Assembly (NCBI RefSeq): GCF_036884655.1
Contig: NC_088347.1
Span: 13,016,001-13,080,000, forward strand
Direction of reading: 5' to 3'
DNA length: 64,000 bases
Source of the DNA: Musa acuminata AAA Group
Lineage: Eukaryota > Streptophyta > Magnoliopsida > Zingiberales > Musaceae
The translations under genes and the position numbers were made by a program. This document shows positions 1-10,582 of this stretch, piece after piece. The notes under the pieces were generated by a model. That model ran no database searches. It saw only the letters and a program-made list of their open reading frames with translations, and was not told the DNA's origin. Each line of letters starts with the position of its first letter. The first letter of the stretch is position 1.

Positions 1-505
1 TGTCAAAAAGAAGGGAAGACCCTTTAATTTAATTTCTAAATTATGACAAAGGTAAATAGCATCGATGAAAATTCAAGTCTTGAATGTCGAAACAATTATT
101 TTATCATGAATATTTCATCATTGCATGCATCATTATCATCATATATTTTTAAAACATATAAACTCATTATTATATGATTCCAAATCATCATTCCTATTAT
201 TTCAATTTAACAAATCATGATCATGATTTTGATAAAACTTATTAATCATAACTTCAAATTAAACATGATTTAATATACTCAAAATCGATAAATAACAATG
301 GACATCACCATGAAACACATTATTACTTCTTAACTCTGATTTCATATTTTCAATCAAAATAATTTTGTTTGTTTATCATAAAATATGTAATATTATCATT
401 TTCGAAATTACTAGCATGATCATAATTTTTGTATTTTTCTTTTTAAACATGTAATTTTCAAGAAAATTGATTCTAAACTAAAAAGAAAACTACATCATGA
501 AAGCG
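1..505 (-). other. Non-coding 3' internal region of SV-A
   Basis: This is AT-rich sequence without a usable ORF, downstream of gag on the minus strand. It is similar to the equivalent region of SV-C (about 33090 and 34640-34930), with short repeated ATCATGA-like words. In the autonomous relative SV-D the same place holds pol. I see no promoter or RNA gene here. Confidence 0.6.
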
Positions 506-1528
506 TCAAGTAATTTCAAAATAAACCAAAGGCATTTTAATTACCTCAACGTCGTAGGCTGTTAAGGCGTAGTTTGCCGCCTCACTTTTGTTGATTTTTT
601 CTTCGTCTTCGGAGGAGCTCGATTCATCCCAATTTTTGTTCTTCTTCTTGCGTTTAAAGCAAGTAGTACCATTCTTTTTGCTTTTTAATTTTTATTTCAT
701 TTGTAGTTTAAGTTCACCATCACTTGAGCTTATGCTCGAGTGGTCTTCAAATGTTCTATGTCCCAAATCCTTCCTGTTCTTTGGAAGGTTGTTTTGTTCA
801 TCATTGTCCTCATCACTTGAGTCATCGCTCAAGTGGCATTCATTTGTCCAGAGTTCCAAATCCTTCCTATTCTTTGGAAGGTGATAGTGTTCAACATGTT
901 CATCATGTGCATTGTGCACCATTTCATATGTTATCAACGAACCAATTAGTTCTTCAAGTGGTAAGTTGTTTAGGTTTTTAGCTTCTTGTATTGCAGTTAC
1001 TTTTGAATCCCACTTCTTAGAAAGAGAACGCAAAATCTTGTTTACGAGTTCAAAATTCGAAAAACATTTTCCAAGAGCTCTTAAACTATTGACGACATCC
1101 GTGAAACGGGTGTACATGTCGCCTATAGTCTCGCTTGGTTGCATTCGAAAAATCTCAAAATCATGCAATAAAAAGTTAACTTTCGAGTCTTTGACTCTAC
1201 TAGTTCCCTCGTGCATGATTTCAAGTGTTCGCCAAATGTCAAAAGCTATTTCGCACGTAGAAATCCGATTGAACTCATTTTTGTCCAAAGCGTAAAATAA
1301 GGCATTCATAGCCTTTGCGTTTAAAGAAAAATACTTCTTCTCCAAATCTGACCATTCTATCGTCGGTTTCGAGGGAAGTTGAAAACTGTTTTCAATGATA
1401 TTCCATAAATCCAAATTCGTAGAAATCAAGAAAACTCTCATTCGAGTTTTCCAATAAGTGTAGTCCAATCCGTTAAACAATGGTGGACGAAAGACCGAAA
1501 ACCCCTCATGAAAGCCATGAAGAGCCAT
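506..1528 (-). pseudogene. gag: gag of SV-A (degenerate zinc knuckle, one internal stop)
   Basis: The minus-strand ORF begins at ATG 1526-1528, about 37 bases after the PBS. Its N-terminus carries the Sirevirus Gag motif PLFNGLDYTYWKTRMRVFL, followed by the capsid-like region with SETIGDMYTRFTDVVNSL and KILRSLSKKWDSKVTAIQEA. The frame is open to a stop at 692-694. The same frame then continues without further breaks to a stop at 506-508, ending in a KMPLVYFEIT-like tail also seen in SV-C and SV-E. The CCHC zinc knuckle keeps only its first half (a CFKCKK-like stretch in SV-C); the GHxxxxC half is missing from the whole family. Gag would package element RNA in cytoplasmic particles. Full span 341 codons, shorter than the SV-B gag (531 codons). 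Confidence 0.8.
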
Positions 1529-1564
1529 TTCTCTCGGGTGTAAATCCGAAATGAGAAAAACCGG

Positions 1565-1576
1565 GCTCTGATACCA
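1565..1576 (-). promoter_or_regulatory. Primer-binding site of SV-A
   Basis: The minus strand reads TGGTATCAGAGC, complementary to the 3' end of plant initiator tRNA-Met. It lies two bases inside the LTR end, as expected for priming of minus-strand DNA synthesis. Confidence 0.9.
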
Positions 1577-1720
1577 ATTATTAGGATCGAGAGCACTAAG
1601 AGGGGGGGGGGTGAATTAGTGCAGTGGAAATCTTTCAGCGATTAAAAATGAAAGCTGCGTTCGTTCAATAAAAACGATTTCGATGTAAAAGCCGATTCTA
1701 AGATAACTTAAGATTAAGCG

Positions 1721-2092
1721 CAGTTTACGTCTTAACGCAGTTTGCGTCTGAACGCAGTTTGCGTCTAAACTCAGTTTACATCTAAACTCAGTTTACGTCT
1801 AAACGCAGTTTGCATCTAAACGCAGTTTGCGTCTAAACGCAGTTTGCGTCTAAACGCAGTTTTACGTCTAAACTCAGTTTACGTCTAAACATAGTTTGCG
1901 TCTAAACACAATTTGCGCAGTTTACGTCTAAACGTAGTTTTACGTCTAAACTCAGTTTACGTCTAAACGCAGTTTGCGTCTAAACACAGTTTGCGCAGTT
2001 TACGTCTAAACGCAGTTTTACGTCTAAACGCATTTTGCGTCTAAATGCAGTTTTTCGTCTAAACACAGTTTTACGTTTAAACGCAGTTTTAG
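1721..2092 (-). repeat. Leader tandem array in SV-A LTR
   Basis: About 18-20 imperfect copies of an 18-19-bp unit, roughly ACGCAGTTTGCGTCTAA on the plus strand, lie between the TATA box and the PBS, so they should be transcribed. Many copies contain ACGCA-AAC-TGCGT or close variants, a short inverted repeat with 5-bp arms and a 3-base loop. Confidence 0.85.
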
Positions 2093-2710
2093 AAAGATCT
2101 GAACTTAGAAACTCATTCGTAAAAGCGGAGAAGACAGTTTGCAGTTATAAATGGAATCAGAACGTAAACGTAAACTGCAGTGTAAAGATTGTACGAAAAC
2201 ACCGATTTACGTCTGAATGCAGATTCGGAAAGATCAGAACTTAGAGACTTGTCCGTAAAAGCGCAGAGGGCAGTAGCTATGTAGAAGGTTTGCAGTAATG
2301 ATAAAGTGCTCAAAGTAAAAGCAAACCAGAGATTTAGAGTGGTTCGGTCAGTCTTGACCTACTCCACTTTTGGCTTCCTCCACCGACGAGGTCACCGACG
2401 TCAACTAGAGGCCTTCCTTCAATAGGCGAAGGCCAACTGCCCTTTTACAGTTTCACTCCTTTTGACGGGATCAGGAGACAACCCTTACAGAACCTTTCTC
2501 TCCTCTCTTTACAACTCAAGACTTTGAAGAACAGAAGGAGGAGAACTTAAAGGCTTTTCAACAATTTTGAGCTCAAGAATCACAGAGAAGATCAAGATTT
2601 CGGTGTAGGTCTCTTGCCCTTTCTGTGCTGAATGGGTGGGGTATTTATAGGCCCCAACCCAGTTCAAATTTGGAGCTCAAAACGATCAAATCCCGGAATT
2701 CCGGGATCAG

Positions 2711-3000
2711 GCGGTTGCACCTCCTGACTGGAGAGGTTGCACCGCCTGGCAGAGCTCGGAGACTGAGCCCAGGCGGTTGCACCTCTCTGTCAGGGGCGGT
2801 TGCACCGCTTGAGTCTGGCTCGGAGACTGAGCCCCAGGCGGTGCCACCTCCTGACTGAGGCGGTTGCACCTCTCCTGCCAGAGCTCGAAGACCGAGCTCA
2901 GGCGGTGCTACCTCTGTCAGGGGAGGTTGCACCGCCCAGTCTCGCTCGGAGACTGAGCCCAGGCGGTGCCACCTCCAACCCTGGCGGTGCCACCTCTTTC
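2711..3000 (-). repeat. U3 GC-rich palindromic array in SV-A LTR
   Basis: Repeated GGCGGTTGCACCTC / GGCGGTGCCACCTC words separated by a GAGCTC...GACTGAGCC spacer lie just upstream of the TATA box on the minus strand. The core GGCGGT-TGC-ACCGCC is an interrupted palindrome. The same array occurs at the matching place in every Sirevirus-like LTR in the window. Confidence 0.82.
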
Positions 3001-3933
3001 ACTATTTCAGCTCACTTGGTTTGGTTCCAAACTTGGTCCAAACCAGTCCGAACTTTTGCCTAATTGGCCCCTACTTGGGTTATAGGATTAACACCTAATC
3101 CTAACCCTAATTAATGTGCTAACTATGAATTTAAAGACATTTTCTAAGCTATTACAAAGTCCGCAAGTCAAGACTTTTTCTGGCGAGCTTCCGGCAAACT
3201 TCCGGCGGTCTTCCGATGAACTCTCGGAAACCATTCTGCGGACTCCCGGCAAGCTCCTAGACTTCACGATTTGATCTTAGTGAGTTCCAACGAGCTTCTT
3301 CAGCAAGCTCCGATCTTTCTCGGCGAGCTCCGCGAACTTCCAATGAACCTTCCGGCGAGCTTCCGAAAAACCCTTCGGCAAGCTCCCAACTCATTCTCGG
3401 CTAGTTCCGGTAGCATTCCCTCCGAACGTTTGGACTTCCATCGAACTCTCGAACTCGCAACAAATCCTTCACGCTTGACTCCGACACTTAGTTTCGCTTT
3501 ATGTCTTCATTGTTATCATAGTTAATCCTACACAATTGAAATAAAACTTCGATCGAGACAATTAATCCTAAGCAATTAACCAAGTTGTCCGGCATGTCAT
3601 TGGTCCCTCGACGCTTCGTCCGATTCTTCGGTGCATCGTTCTCTCCTGCAGCCTATTGCCCAATCGGCCAGTTGACTCCGCAACTCCGATATCCTTGGCA
3701 CAATACCCGCTCTTCTTGGCCCGATGCCCGAGTCCACGGCCCGAAGCCTTCTGTCGATACGTCGACCGATCCACCGGCTCGACGTCCAATCATCTGACAT
3801 GTTCCTTCGGCACAACATGATTTTCTTGCTTTAATTGTTTCATCCTGATCGAAGCATCCTACGTCACTCAAAACGCAGATTAAATCATAAACATATATCA
3901 AGTAGTTTCATCATCAAAATACGAGATTCAACA

Positions 3934-4686
3934 TATTTGGTGTGCTAAAATTCACTAAGAAAATTCAAGCTATTATGTCTAACTGTAGTTAATATTAATT
4001 AACTTAACTTAAAAAGTGTGAATTCTCGCAAAGCATTTTAGTTTTAATAAATTCTCGCTAAACATCCTAACTTTCAAAAATTTCTTAAAATTTTCAAAAT
4101 AGTAAAAGTAACAATCCAATAACTTCTCTCTCAATTTAAAAACTACTATTTTCTCTCTCCATCTTTTTAATAAACTAATCCAAATAATTGAACCGATTCA
4201 AAAAATTTATTGAGATATATCAACTTATATATTTACAAATAATAAATAAATATATTAAATTATATTATATAATTAAATAATACTATCTAAATTTAAAACT
4301 AATTTATGTAATAATAAAGTCACGAGTAATATTATAATAATATTTACATATCTTAAAAAATATGATACAATTTTTTTAAAAATAAATTTAAAACGTCTAT
4401 ATGACAATTATTTTTTATTTTTAAGTTTTTAAAAATAGTTTATTTACTAATTTTAACCCAGAAAATATAAAAAATATATCATCATAATGTCAAAATATAT
4501 TATATTAAATAATTAATTGACAGATATCAATTTTTATTATTAAAAATAATAAATGAGTATATAAAAATATAGTAAATTATAAAATAATAAAAATAAAAAA
4601 GTATAATTAATAATTAAAAAAAAATAAATATAAAGTCAAGAATAATATAATAATAATTATATATTTTAAAAATAAAAAAATAAAGG
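3934..4686. other. AT-rich sequence, nothing recognised
   Basis: This is strongly AT-rich DNA with poly-A and poly-T runs and no convincing ORF or repeat structure. It separates the SV-A LTR from the tandem array to its right. Confidence 0.5.
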
Positions 4687-6751
4687 GTTTGGATTTTGTG
4701 AACCAAATTTTCTTATCTATTTAAAAGATCAAATGTTAAAAGCATTACATTTCATGGATAGAACATTTTTTTATTATAATTAATTTTTTTAAAAAGGAAA
4801 ATTCAAACTGTTCATATGCTAAAAATATTAGAAAATAGAAAAGTTATCATAAATGTAAATTTGTGTGTTAAAGGTTTCAAAGGTTTCATGCTGTCCTTGT
4901 ATGAAAATAACTATTTCAAACTGTTATTTTTAATTCAAAGGTTTCATGAAAATTTCACAATATTTTGACCAATCCTTATGTTAAACACACTTTTTTAATT
5001 CTACCAAATTAAAAATATGTAAATTAGAAAAAAAAAAATCCTGATAGATGTCCATCTGAATCCAATTAAAAGCTTTTCTAAAAATTTTAGAGTATTTGAT
5101 CCAGTCCTTGTATGCCATACAATATTTTTTGTTTGACCCAAAAATACTGTATTGAATATCAGGACTTTTTTTTTTTTACCAAATTTATACCATACGTTAC
5201 TCATCTATTTAGAAGCTCAAATATAAGAAAATATTATATGGATCCATCATATTTTGATTAAAAATATAATAAAAAATAAAAAAAATATAACTTTTTATAT
5301 TCCAAATAAATCAGAATATATAAAAAAACCCTCTGAATTAGAAAAAAAAAAGTGATAGATATCCATCTAGGATGAATTTAAAATTTTTACAAAAATTTTA
5401 AAGAATTTAGACCATATGTGATACATTATTTTTGGTTTAACCCAAAAAATAGTGTATCATATACCAATAATTGACTTTTCAGGACCAAATATTTAGCATA
5501 GTTTGTTCATTTATTTAAAAGCTCAAATTAAAAAAACATAGTATGAATCCATCATGTTTTGATAGAAATAAAAAATGGTAAAAATAGGAAAATCGTAAAC
5601 TATTTAGATTCTGAATAAATAAAAAAATTCAAAAATATTCTCTAAAATAGAAACAAATAGTGATAGATATCTATCTTTGTATTTCAAAGCTTTCATGAAA
5701 ATTTGGAAGTATTTGGATAGTCTTTGTATTTGATACATTGTTTTTTAATTTAAATTAAAAATAATTTATCATATATCGGGGGTTTAATTTTCTTAAAAAA
5801 AATTTTTATCATAGGTTGTCCATCTATTCAAAAGCTTAAACGTCAAAAAATATTGTGTGGATCCATTATGTTTTGGTAGAAATGAAAAAAATAAAGAGAA
5901 AAATATCAAAACAACAAATTATTTAGATTCTAAATAAATAAAAAACCCTAAATTAGAATATTGATGATAGATGTCCATCTGCGTCGAATTTAAAGCATTT
6001 ATAAAAATTATAAAGTAATTGAACTGATGATACACTATTTTTGGTTTGACTCAAAAAATAGTGTACTATATACTAGGAGTTGACTTTTCTGATCCAAATT
6101 TTTATCATAGGTTATTCCTCTATTTACAAACTCAAATGTTAAAAAATATTATATGGATACATGTTTGATGAAATAAAAAAAATAGAAAAACCGTATACTA
6201 TTTAGATCCTAAATAAATAAATAAAATATTTAAAAAAATTAAATTAAAAAAGGGTGAAAGATGTCTGATGCAATGCAATATTTTTCAAATAAAAATAGAG
6301 AATTTAGACCAGTACTTGTATGTGATACATCATTTTTGGTTTGGACCCAAAAATAATATTTCAGATATTAGGGCTTAATTTTTTAAATAAAATGTTTACT
6401 ATATGTTGTCCATCTATGCAAAAGCTCAAATGTCAAAAAATATTCAATGAATCCATCGTATTTTCATGGAAATGGAAAAAACATAGAGCAAATATGAAAC
6501 CACACAGGGGTCTAATTTAGAAAATCTCTAAATTAGAAAATAAGTGATAGATATCCATCTGGGTCTAATTCAAAGCTTTTATGAAAATTTGGTAGCATTT
6601 GGAGTAGTCTTTATATGCAATACATTATTTTTTAGTTTGACATCAAAAATTGTGTATCGTATACCACGAGTTCAGTTTTTTGGATCAAATTTTTACTATT
6701 AATTGTGTTTCTATTTAGAAGCTTAAATGTGTAAAAATATTATATGGATCA
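4687..6751. repeat. Degenerate tandem array of about 300-bp units (satellite-like)
   Basis: Ordered landmarks recur about every 290-310 bases. One is GATAGATRTCCATCT (near 5042, 5353, 5659, 5966 and 6545, with a damaged copy near 6255). Another is ACCAAAT(T)TTTA..CAT followed by CTATTTA(G/A)AAGCTCAAAT (near 5178, 5483, 5801, 6091, 6385 and 6682). Between them lies a TTTGG(T)TTGACCCAAAAA word. About seven diverged units are visible; the leftmost is the weakest. The array is cut at 6751 by the LTR of CHR-M. Whether it is a true satellite or part of an old element cannot be decided here. Confidence 0.72.
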
Positions 6752-7351
6752 TGTAACACCCTATTTGTAGTTCCATCTATACCTTATATGCATGACTAAA
6801 GTAAGACATCTTTTTTTTTTTATTACTATTAATTGGAGTATAGTAGAAAATAGATAATCATAAATTTAAAATATATTAATTACTAAATAAAATGATAGAG
6901 TTTCTCTTATATTTAGTATTTTTGACATCTATATACATTTATATGATCTAACCAAAGAAAAATACAAATATAATAGGTCCAAAATTTAAACATACAAAAT
7001 CTTTATAGGTCGTCATCCAAATCTACATTGGCATGAGCTTGCATGTGCTCACTTTTCTATCCATTTACTTGAGCAAGATACTAATATTCTAACTTACAAA
7101 ATATAATCTATAGTGAATAATCATTCAGTAATTATAAGTTTTTATAGCTTTCTTTAAGTGAGCATGCATCATGTATACCATATTTCAAAATCATTGTCAT
7201 TAGATAATTAATAGTAAATATCTTATCATATGACTTCTTTTGTAAGTATAATTATATAATATTAGAAAATAAAGAACTAAAATTCTATGTTGAAATATTC
7301 AAAATGCCTATATGCACATGTAAAAAACACAACAGATTCATAGACTTCTAC

Positions 7352-7623
7352 TCCACAAAATCATAACATATACATGTACTCACGTACCACCCGTTATCAT
7401 AATATATATGTACACTCTCACACTGCATATAATAAAATGTACGTACACTCTCACACTAAACATCATAATATATACTTGTATTCCCATAGTATACGTCATA
7501 ATATATACACGCACTTCTACATCACATATCATAATACATACGGACACTCCCATATTATATGTCATAATATATATATGCACTCCTACACTATATGTCATAA
7601 TGTATACGTGCATCACATGTCAT
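7352..7623. repeat. Minisatellite of about 36-bp units
   Basis: Seven or so copies of a unit resembling CATAATATATACRTGCACTC plus CYACACTATATGT lie here. The array is interrupted at 7624 by SV-B and its pattern resumes at 16034 (ATCATAATATACC, then a CTCACAC word), which confirms the SV-B insertion point. The repeat creates long open frames on both strands that are not credible genes. Confidence 0.8.
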
Positions 7624-9507
7624 TGTTAGGATCGAGAGCACTAAGAGGGGGGGGGTGAATTAGTGCAGCGGAAATCTTACAGCGATTAAAACCGAAAGGT
7701 GCGTTCGTTCGATAAAATCTATTATGATGCAAAAGCCGATTCACAGTTTGTATTTAAGCGCAGTTTGCGTCTAAGCGCAGATTGCGTCTAAGAGTAGTTT
7801 GTGTCTAAACTCAGTTTACGTCTAAATACAGTTTGCGTCTAAATGCAGTTTTACGTCTAAACTCAGTTTTACGTCTAAACGCAGTTTTACGTCTAAACGC
7901 AGTTTTGCGTTTGAACGCAGTTTTACGTCTAAACGCAGTTTTACGTCTAAACTCAGTTTTACGTCTAAACGCAGTTTTACGTCTAAACGTAGTTTTACGT
8001 CTAAACGCAGTTTTGCGTCTGAACGCAGTTTTACGTCTAAACTCAATTTTGCGTCTAAACGCAGTTTTACGTCTAAATGCAGATTCTGAACTTTGAAAAG
8101 CGTTTTGTGAATGCGCAGAAAGCAGTTTGCAGTTATAAATGGAATCAATACGTAAGCGTAAACTGCAATGTAAAGATCGTACGAAAACACCGATTTACGT
8201 CTTAATGCAGATTTGGAAAGATCTGAACTTAGAGAATCGTTTGTAAAAGCGCAGAGGGCAGTAGCTATGTAGGAGGTTTGCAGTAATGATAAAATGCTCA
8301 AAATAAACGCAAACCAGAGATTTAGAGTGGTTCGGTCAGTCTTGACCTACTCCACTTTTGGCTTCCTCCACCGATTAGGTCATCGATGTCAACTAGAGGC
8401 CTTCCTTCAATAGGCGAAGACCAACTGCCCTTTTACAGTTTCTCTCCTTTTGACAGGCTCAGGAGACAACCCTTACAGATCCTTTCTCTCCTCTCTTTAC
8501 AACTCAAGACTTGAAGAACAGAAAGAGGAGAACTTTTAGACTTTACACAATTTTGAGCTCTTAGAATCACAGAAAAGATCAGGAATTCGGTGTGGATCTG
8601 TATCTTTTCAGTGCTGAATGGGTGGGGTATTTATAGGCCCCAACCTAGTTCAAATTTGGAGCTCAAAACGATCAAATCCCGGAATTCCGGGATCAGGTGG
8701 TTGCACCTCTTGATTGGAGAGGTTGCACCGCCTGGCAGAGCTCGAAGACTGAGCCTCTGGGCGGTGCCACCTCTGTCAGAGGCGATTGCACCTCTCTGCT
8801 AGAGCTCGAAGACCGAGCTCAGGCGGTTGCACCGCCTGACTGGAGAGGTTGCATCGCCCAGTCTCGCTCGAAGACTGAGCCCTGGGCGGTTGCACCTCTT
8901 GGCTGGGGCTGTTGCACCGCCCAGTCTCGCTGGGAGACATAGCCTGGGCGGTGCTACCTCCCTGCCTGGGCGATTGCACCTCCCACTGCAACCTGGGTCC
9001 GAATGGGTTGAACCATTCGACCCAATTTGAGTTCTTCAGGGGCCCAATTGCCCTAGGATTAAGCAAATGGGATCACCTCCCATTTTTAACTTAATCAAAG
9101 TGCTAACTACGATTATTTCCTAAGACATATTCTGCAGCTTGCTTTGGTGTGTCACTCGCTTCTTCCGGCGAGTTTCCGGCGAACTTCCGTCGATCATCCG
9201 ATGAACCCTCGATGATACTCCTGCGGACTTCCGGCAAACTCCTGGACTGCGACGATCCACTTGGCAAGTTTCGACGAGCTCCTTTGGCAAGCTTCTGGAC
9301 TTCTCGGATTTGTTCCCGCAGAACCTCCGACGACTGTCCGAACTTCCGTCGAGCTCTCGAACTCCCAACGTGATCATTGTCATGACTCCGGCGCAACTCC
9401 TGCTGCATGTCTTACTTTCATCGTAGTTAATCCTGTACACTTATCTCAACACATAGATTAGATAACAAATGACAATTGACTTCATCATCAAAATCCGAGA
9501 TTCAACA
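7624..9507 (-). repeat. 3' LTR of SV-B
   Basis: This 1884-bp LTR is bounded by TG...CA. It has a TATA box at 8628-8635 (minus strand TATAAATA), a U3 palindromic array at about 8693-8995, a leader tandem array at about 7746-8085 and a 9-base homopolymer near 7646 (G on the plus strand). It is the same subfamily as the SV-D LTRs, as shown by the outer U3 ending in TCATCATCAAAATCCGAGAT. Confidence 0.9.
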
Positions 9508-9522
9508 ATCTCCCCCTTTTTT
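9508..9522 (-). promoter_or_regulatory. Polypurine tract of SV-B
   Basis: The minus strand reads AAAAAAGGGGGAGAT directly against the 3' LTR. This is the plus-strand DNA primer site and has the same core as in SV-D. Confidence 0.88.
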
Positions 9523-10582
9523 ATGATGACAATCAATTGATAATGGAGTTAACCTTAACTCCCCCTATCTACATGCCATAGTTGAGATAAGTCAACCTTG
9601 AATTCATGATCTTAGAATTCAAGTGACATATTGATAAGTTAGATCAGTTAAACTTATCAATATTCCTATCATGATACCCATCATGATGTATCTCTTCAAG
9701 GATGATGTCAAGGCTTGACATACATCATCAAGTTTGTATGATTGTGTTTGTAACTATTCATCATGTAGTTGAACATTATCATTAAAGCTGTGAAGCACTA
9801 TTACATGATGCACACATTTCAAATTTTCTAGCAAGTTTTGCATTATTTTTTTTATTTTACATGGTAAGATATCAACTTAAGGCATAATGCAAACTATAGC
9901 ACACGTTCATATATCTCTTGGTGATGCAAGGATGGCATAATCATAACATTGTTTATAGCATCACTCAAGTATTTTGCAAGTATGACATAGACATGATCAT
10001 GGCAGTGTTTATCAATTCATATGTTTCTCCCCCTTTGTCATCAACAAAAAGCATGGTAATTGTGATACCAGGAAAATAATATCAACAAGCTTATAGAGGA
10101 ATTTTACATAGATTGCTTTGAAAGCTTCTTCCCCTTTTTGTTATAATTGTTATAATCCATTGTGCACGCAAAGATATTACAAGATGGAACACATACACAG
10201 GAACCACTTTATTTCAGAAACTTATTTTTTTTTATGAAAGTGTACGAGAAAATCTGTTTTATAGCATTCGAATAATGAGATGCATTCGAACAAGATTATG
10301 TTACAGATTTTCAAAAATAATCATAGAAATATGGCAATCAAGTGATTTGATCATTCAATATAGTCCGAAAAATAATTTTAACAAGTTTATCTATTCGGAC
10401 ACATCAACATTCCTAATTCGGACATATCACATATCCAAAAAAAGAAATGATACGATTAAAGTTCGAGATAACCTTTACCACAAGGCACAAGACAAATGTT
10501 TACCACGATAGATGTTTACAACCAGCATATCAGAAGTGAGTAACATAAGAAGTTTACAACAACAACAAATGTTCATACAAGT
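9523..10582 (-). other. Non-coding region between ORF2 and 3' LTR of SV-B
   Basis: No credible ORF. The reverse complement of 9523-10045 is similar to 30190-30720 of SV-D, including a second polypurine-like tract (AAAGGGGGAGAAAC on the minus strand near 10024-10037). This is the usual Sirevirus 3' internal region with more than one PPT-like tract. The part from 10050 to 10580 is AT-rich and unmatched in SV-D. Confidence 0.7.

Larger units (their letters stand above)
1..3933 (-). mobile_element. SV-A: partial gag-only Sirevirus-like LTR retrotransposon
   Basis: The element reads right to left: 5' LTR (1579-3933), PBS (1565-1576), gag remnant (506-1528), then AT-rich non-coding sequence running off the left edge of the window. 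The left-edge sequence matches the internal region of SV-C near 33090-33140, so both belong to one family. No protease, integrase or reverse transcriptase is present in the visible part. The five bases after the LTR at 3934-3938 (tattt) would be one copy of the target duplication; the partner lies outside the window. SV-A resembles SV-C in having gag directly followed by non-coding DNA, so it is read as non-autonomous. Confidence 0.85.
1579..3933 (-). repeat. 5' LTR of SV-A (about 2.36 kb)
   Basis: On the minus strand the LTR starts TGTTGAATCTCGTATTTTGA and ends CTCTCGATCCTAATA, the last base pair of the usual ACA end being mutated (TG to TA at 1579-1580 on the plus strand). In transcription order it holds a U3 with a GC-rich palindromic array (about 2711-3000), a TATA box (2642-2649, TATAAATA on the minus strand), a leader with an 18-19-bp tandem array (about 1721-2092), and a C-tract near 1600. 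It is the same subfamily as the SV-C LTRs and sLTR-K, which share the outer U3 sequence near 3560-3900. Confidence 0.88.

Noticed and set aside
1565..1576. tRNA-Met gene fragments at the TGGTATCAGAGC sites
   Set aside because: Only the 12-18 bases complementary to the tRNA 3' end are present, always next to an LTR end; no tRNA cloverleaf.
2645..2932. QPPLTEVAPPELGLRAL-type frames in GC-rich U3 arrays of all LTRs
   Set aside because: They follow the palindromic repeat on both strands and change with array copy number.
7374..7658. 94-codon His/Tyr-rich frame and its minus-strand counterpart
   Set aside because: Produced by the 36-bp minisatellite, whose unit is a multiple of three.
7822..8301. 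Long minus-strand ORF with LRLDVKLRLDVK-type repeats (also 14323-14838, and plus-strand RLNAVLRLNAV frames)
   Set aside because: The frames are by-products of the 18-bp leader tandem array, whose unit length is a multiple of three; both strands stay open. They lie in LTR leaders and follow the repeat, not a protein.
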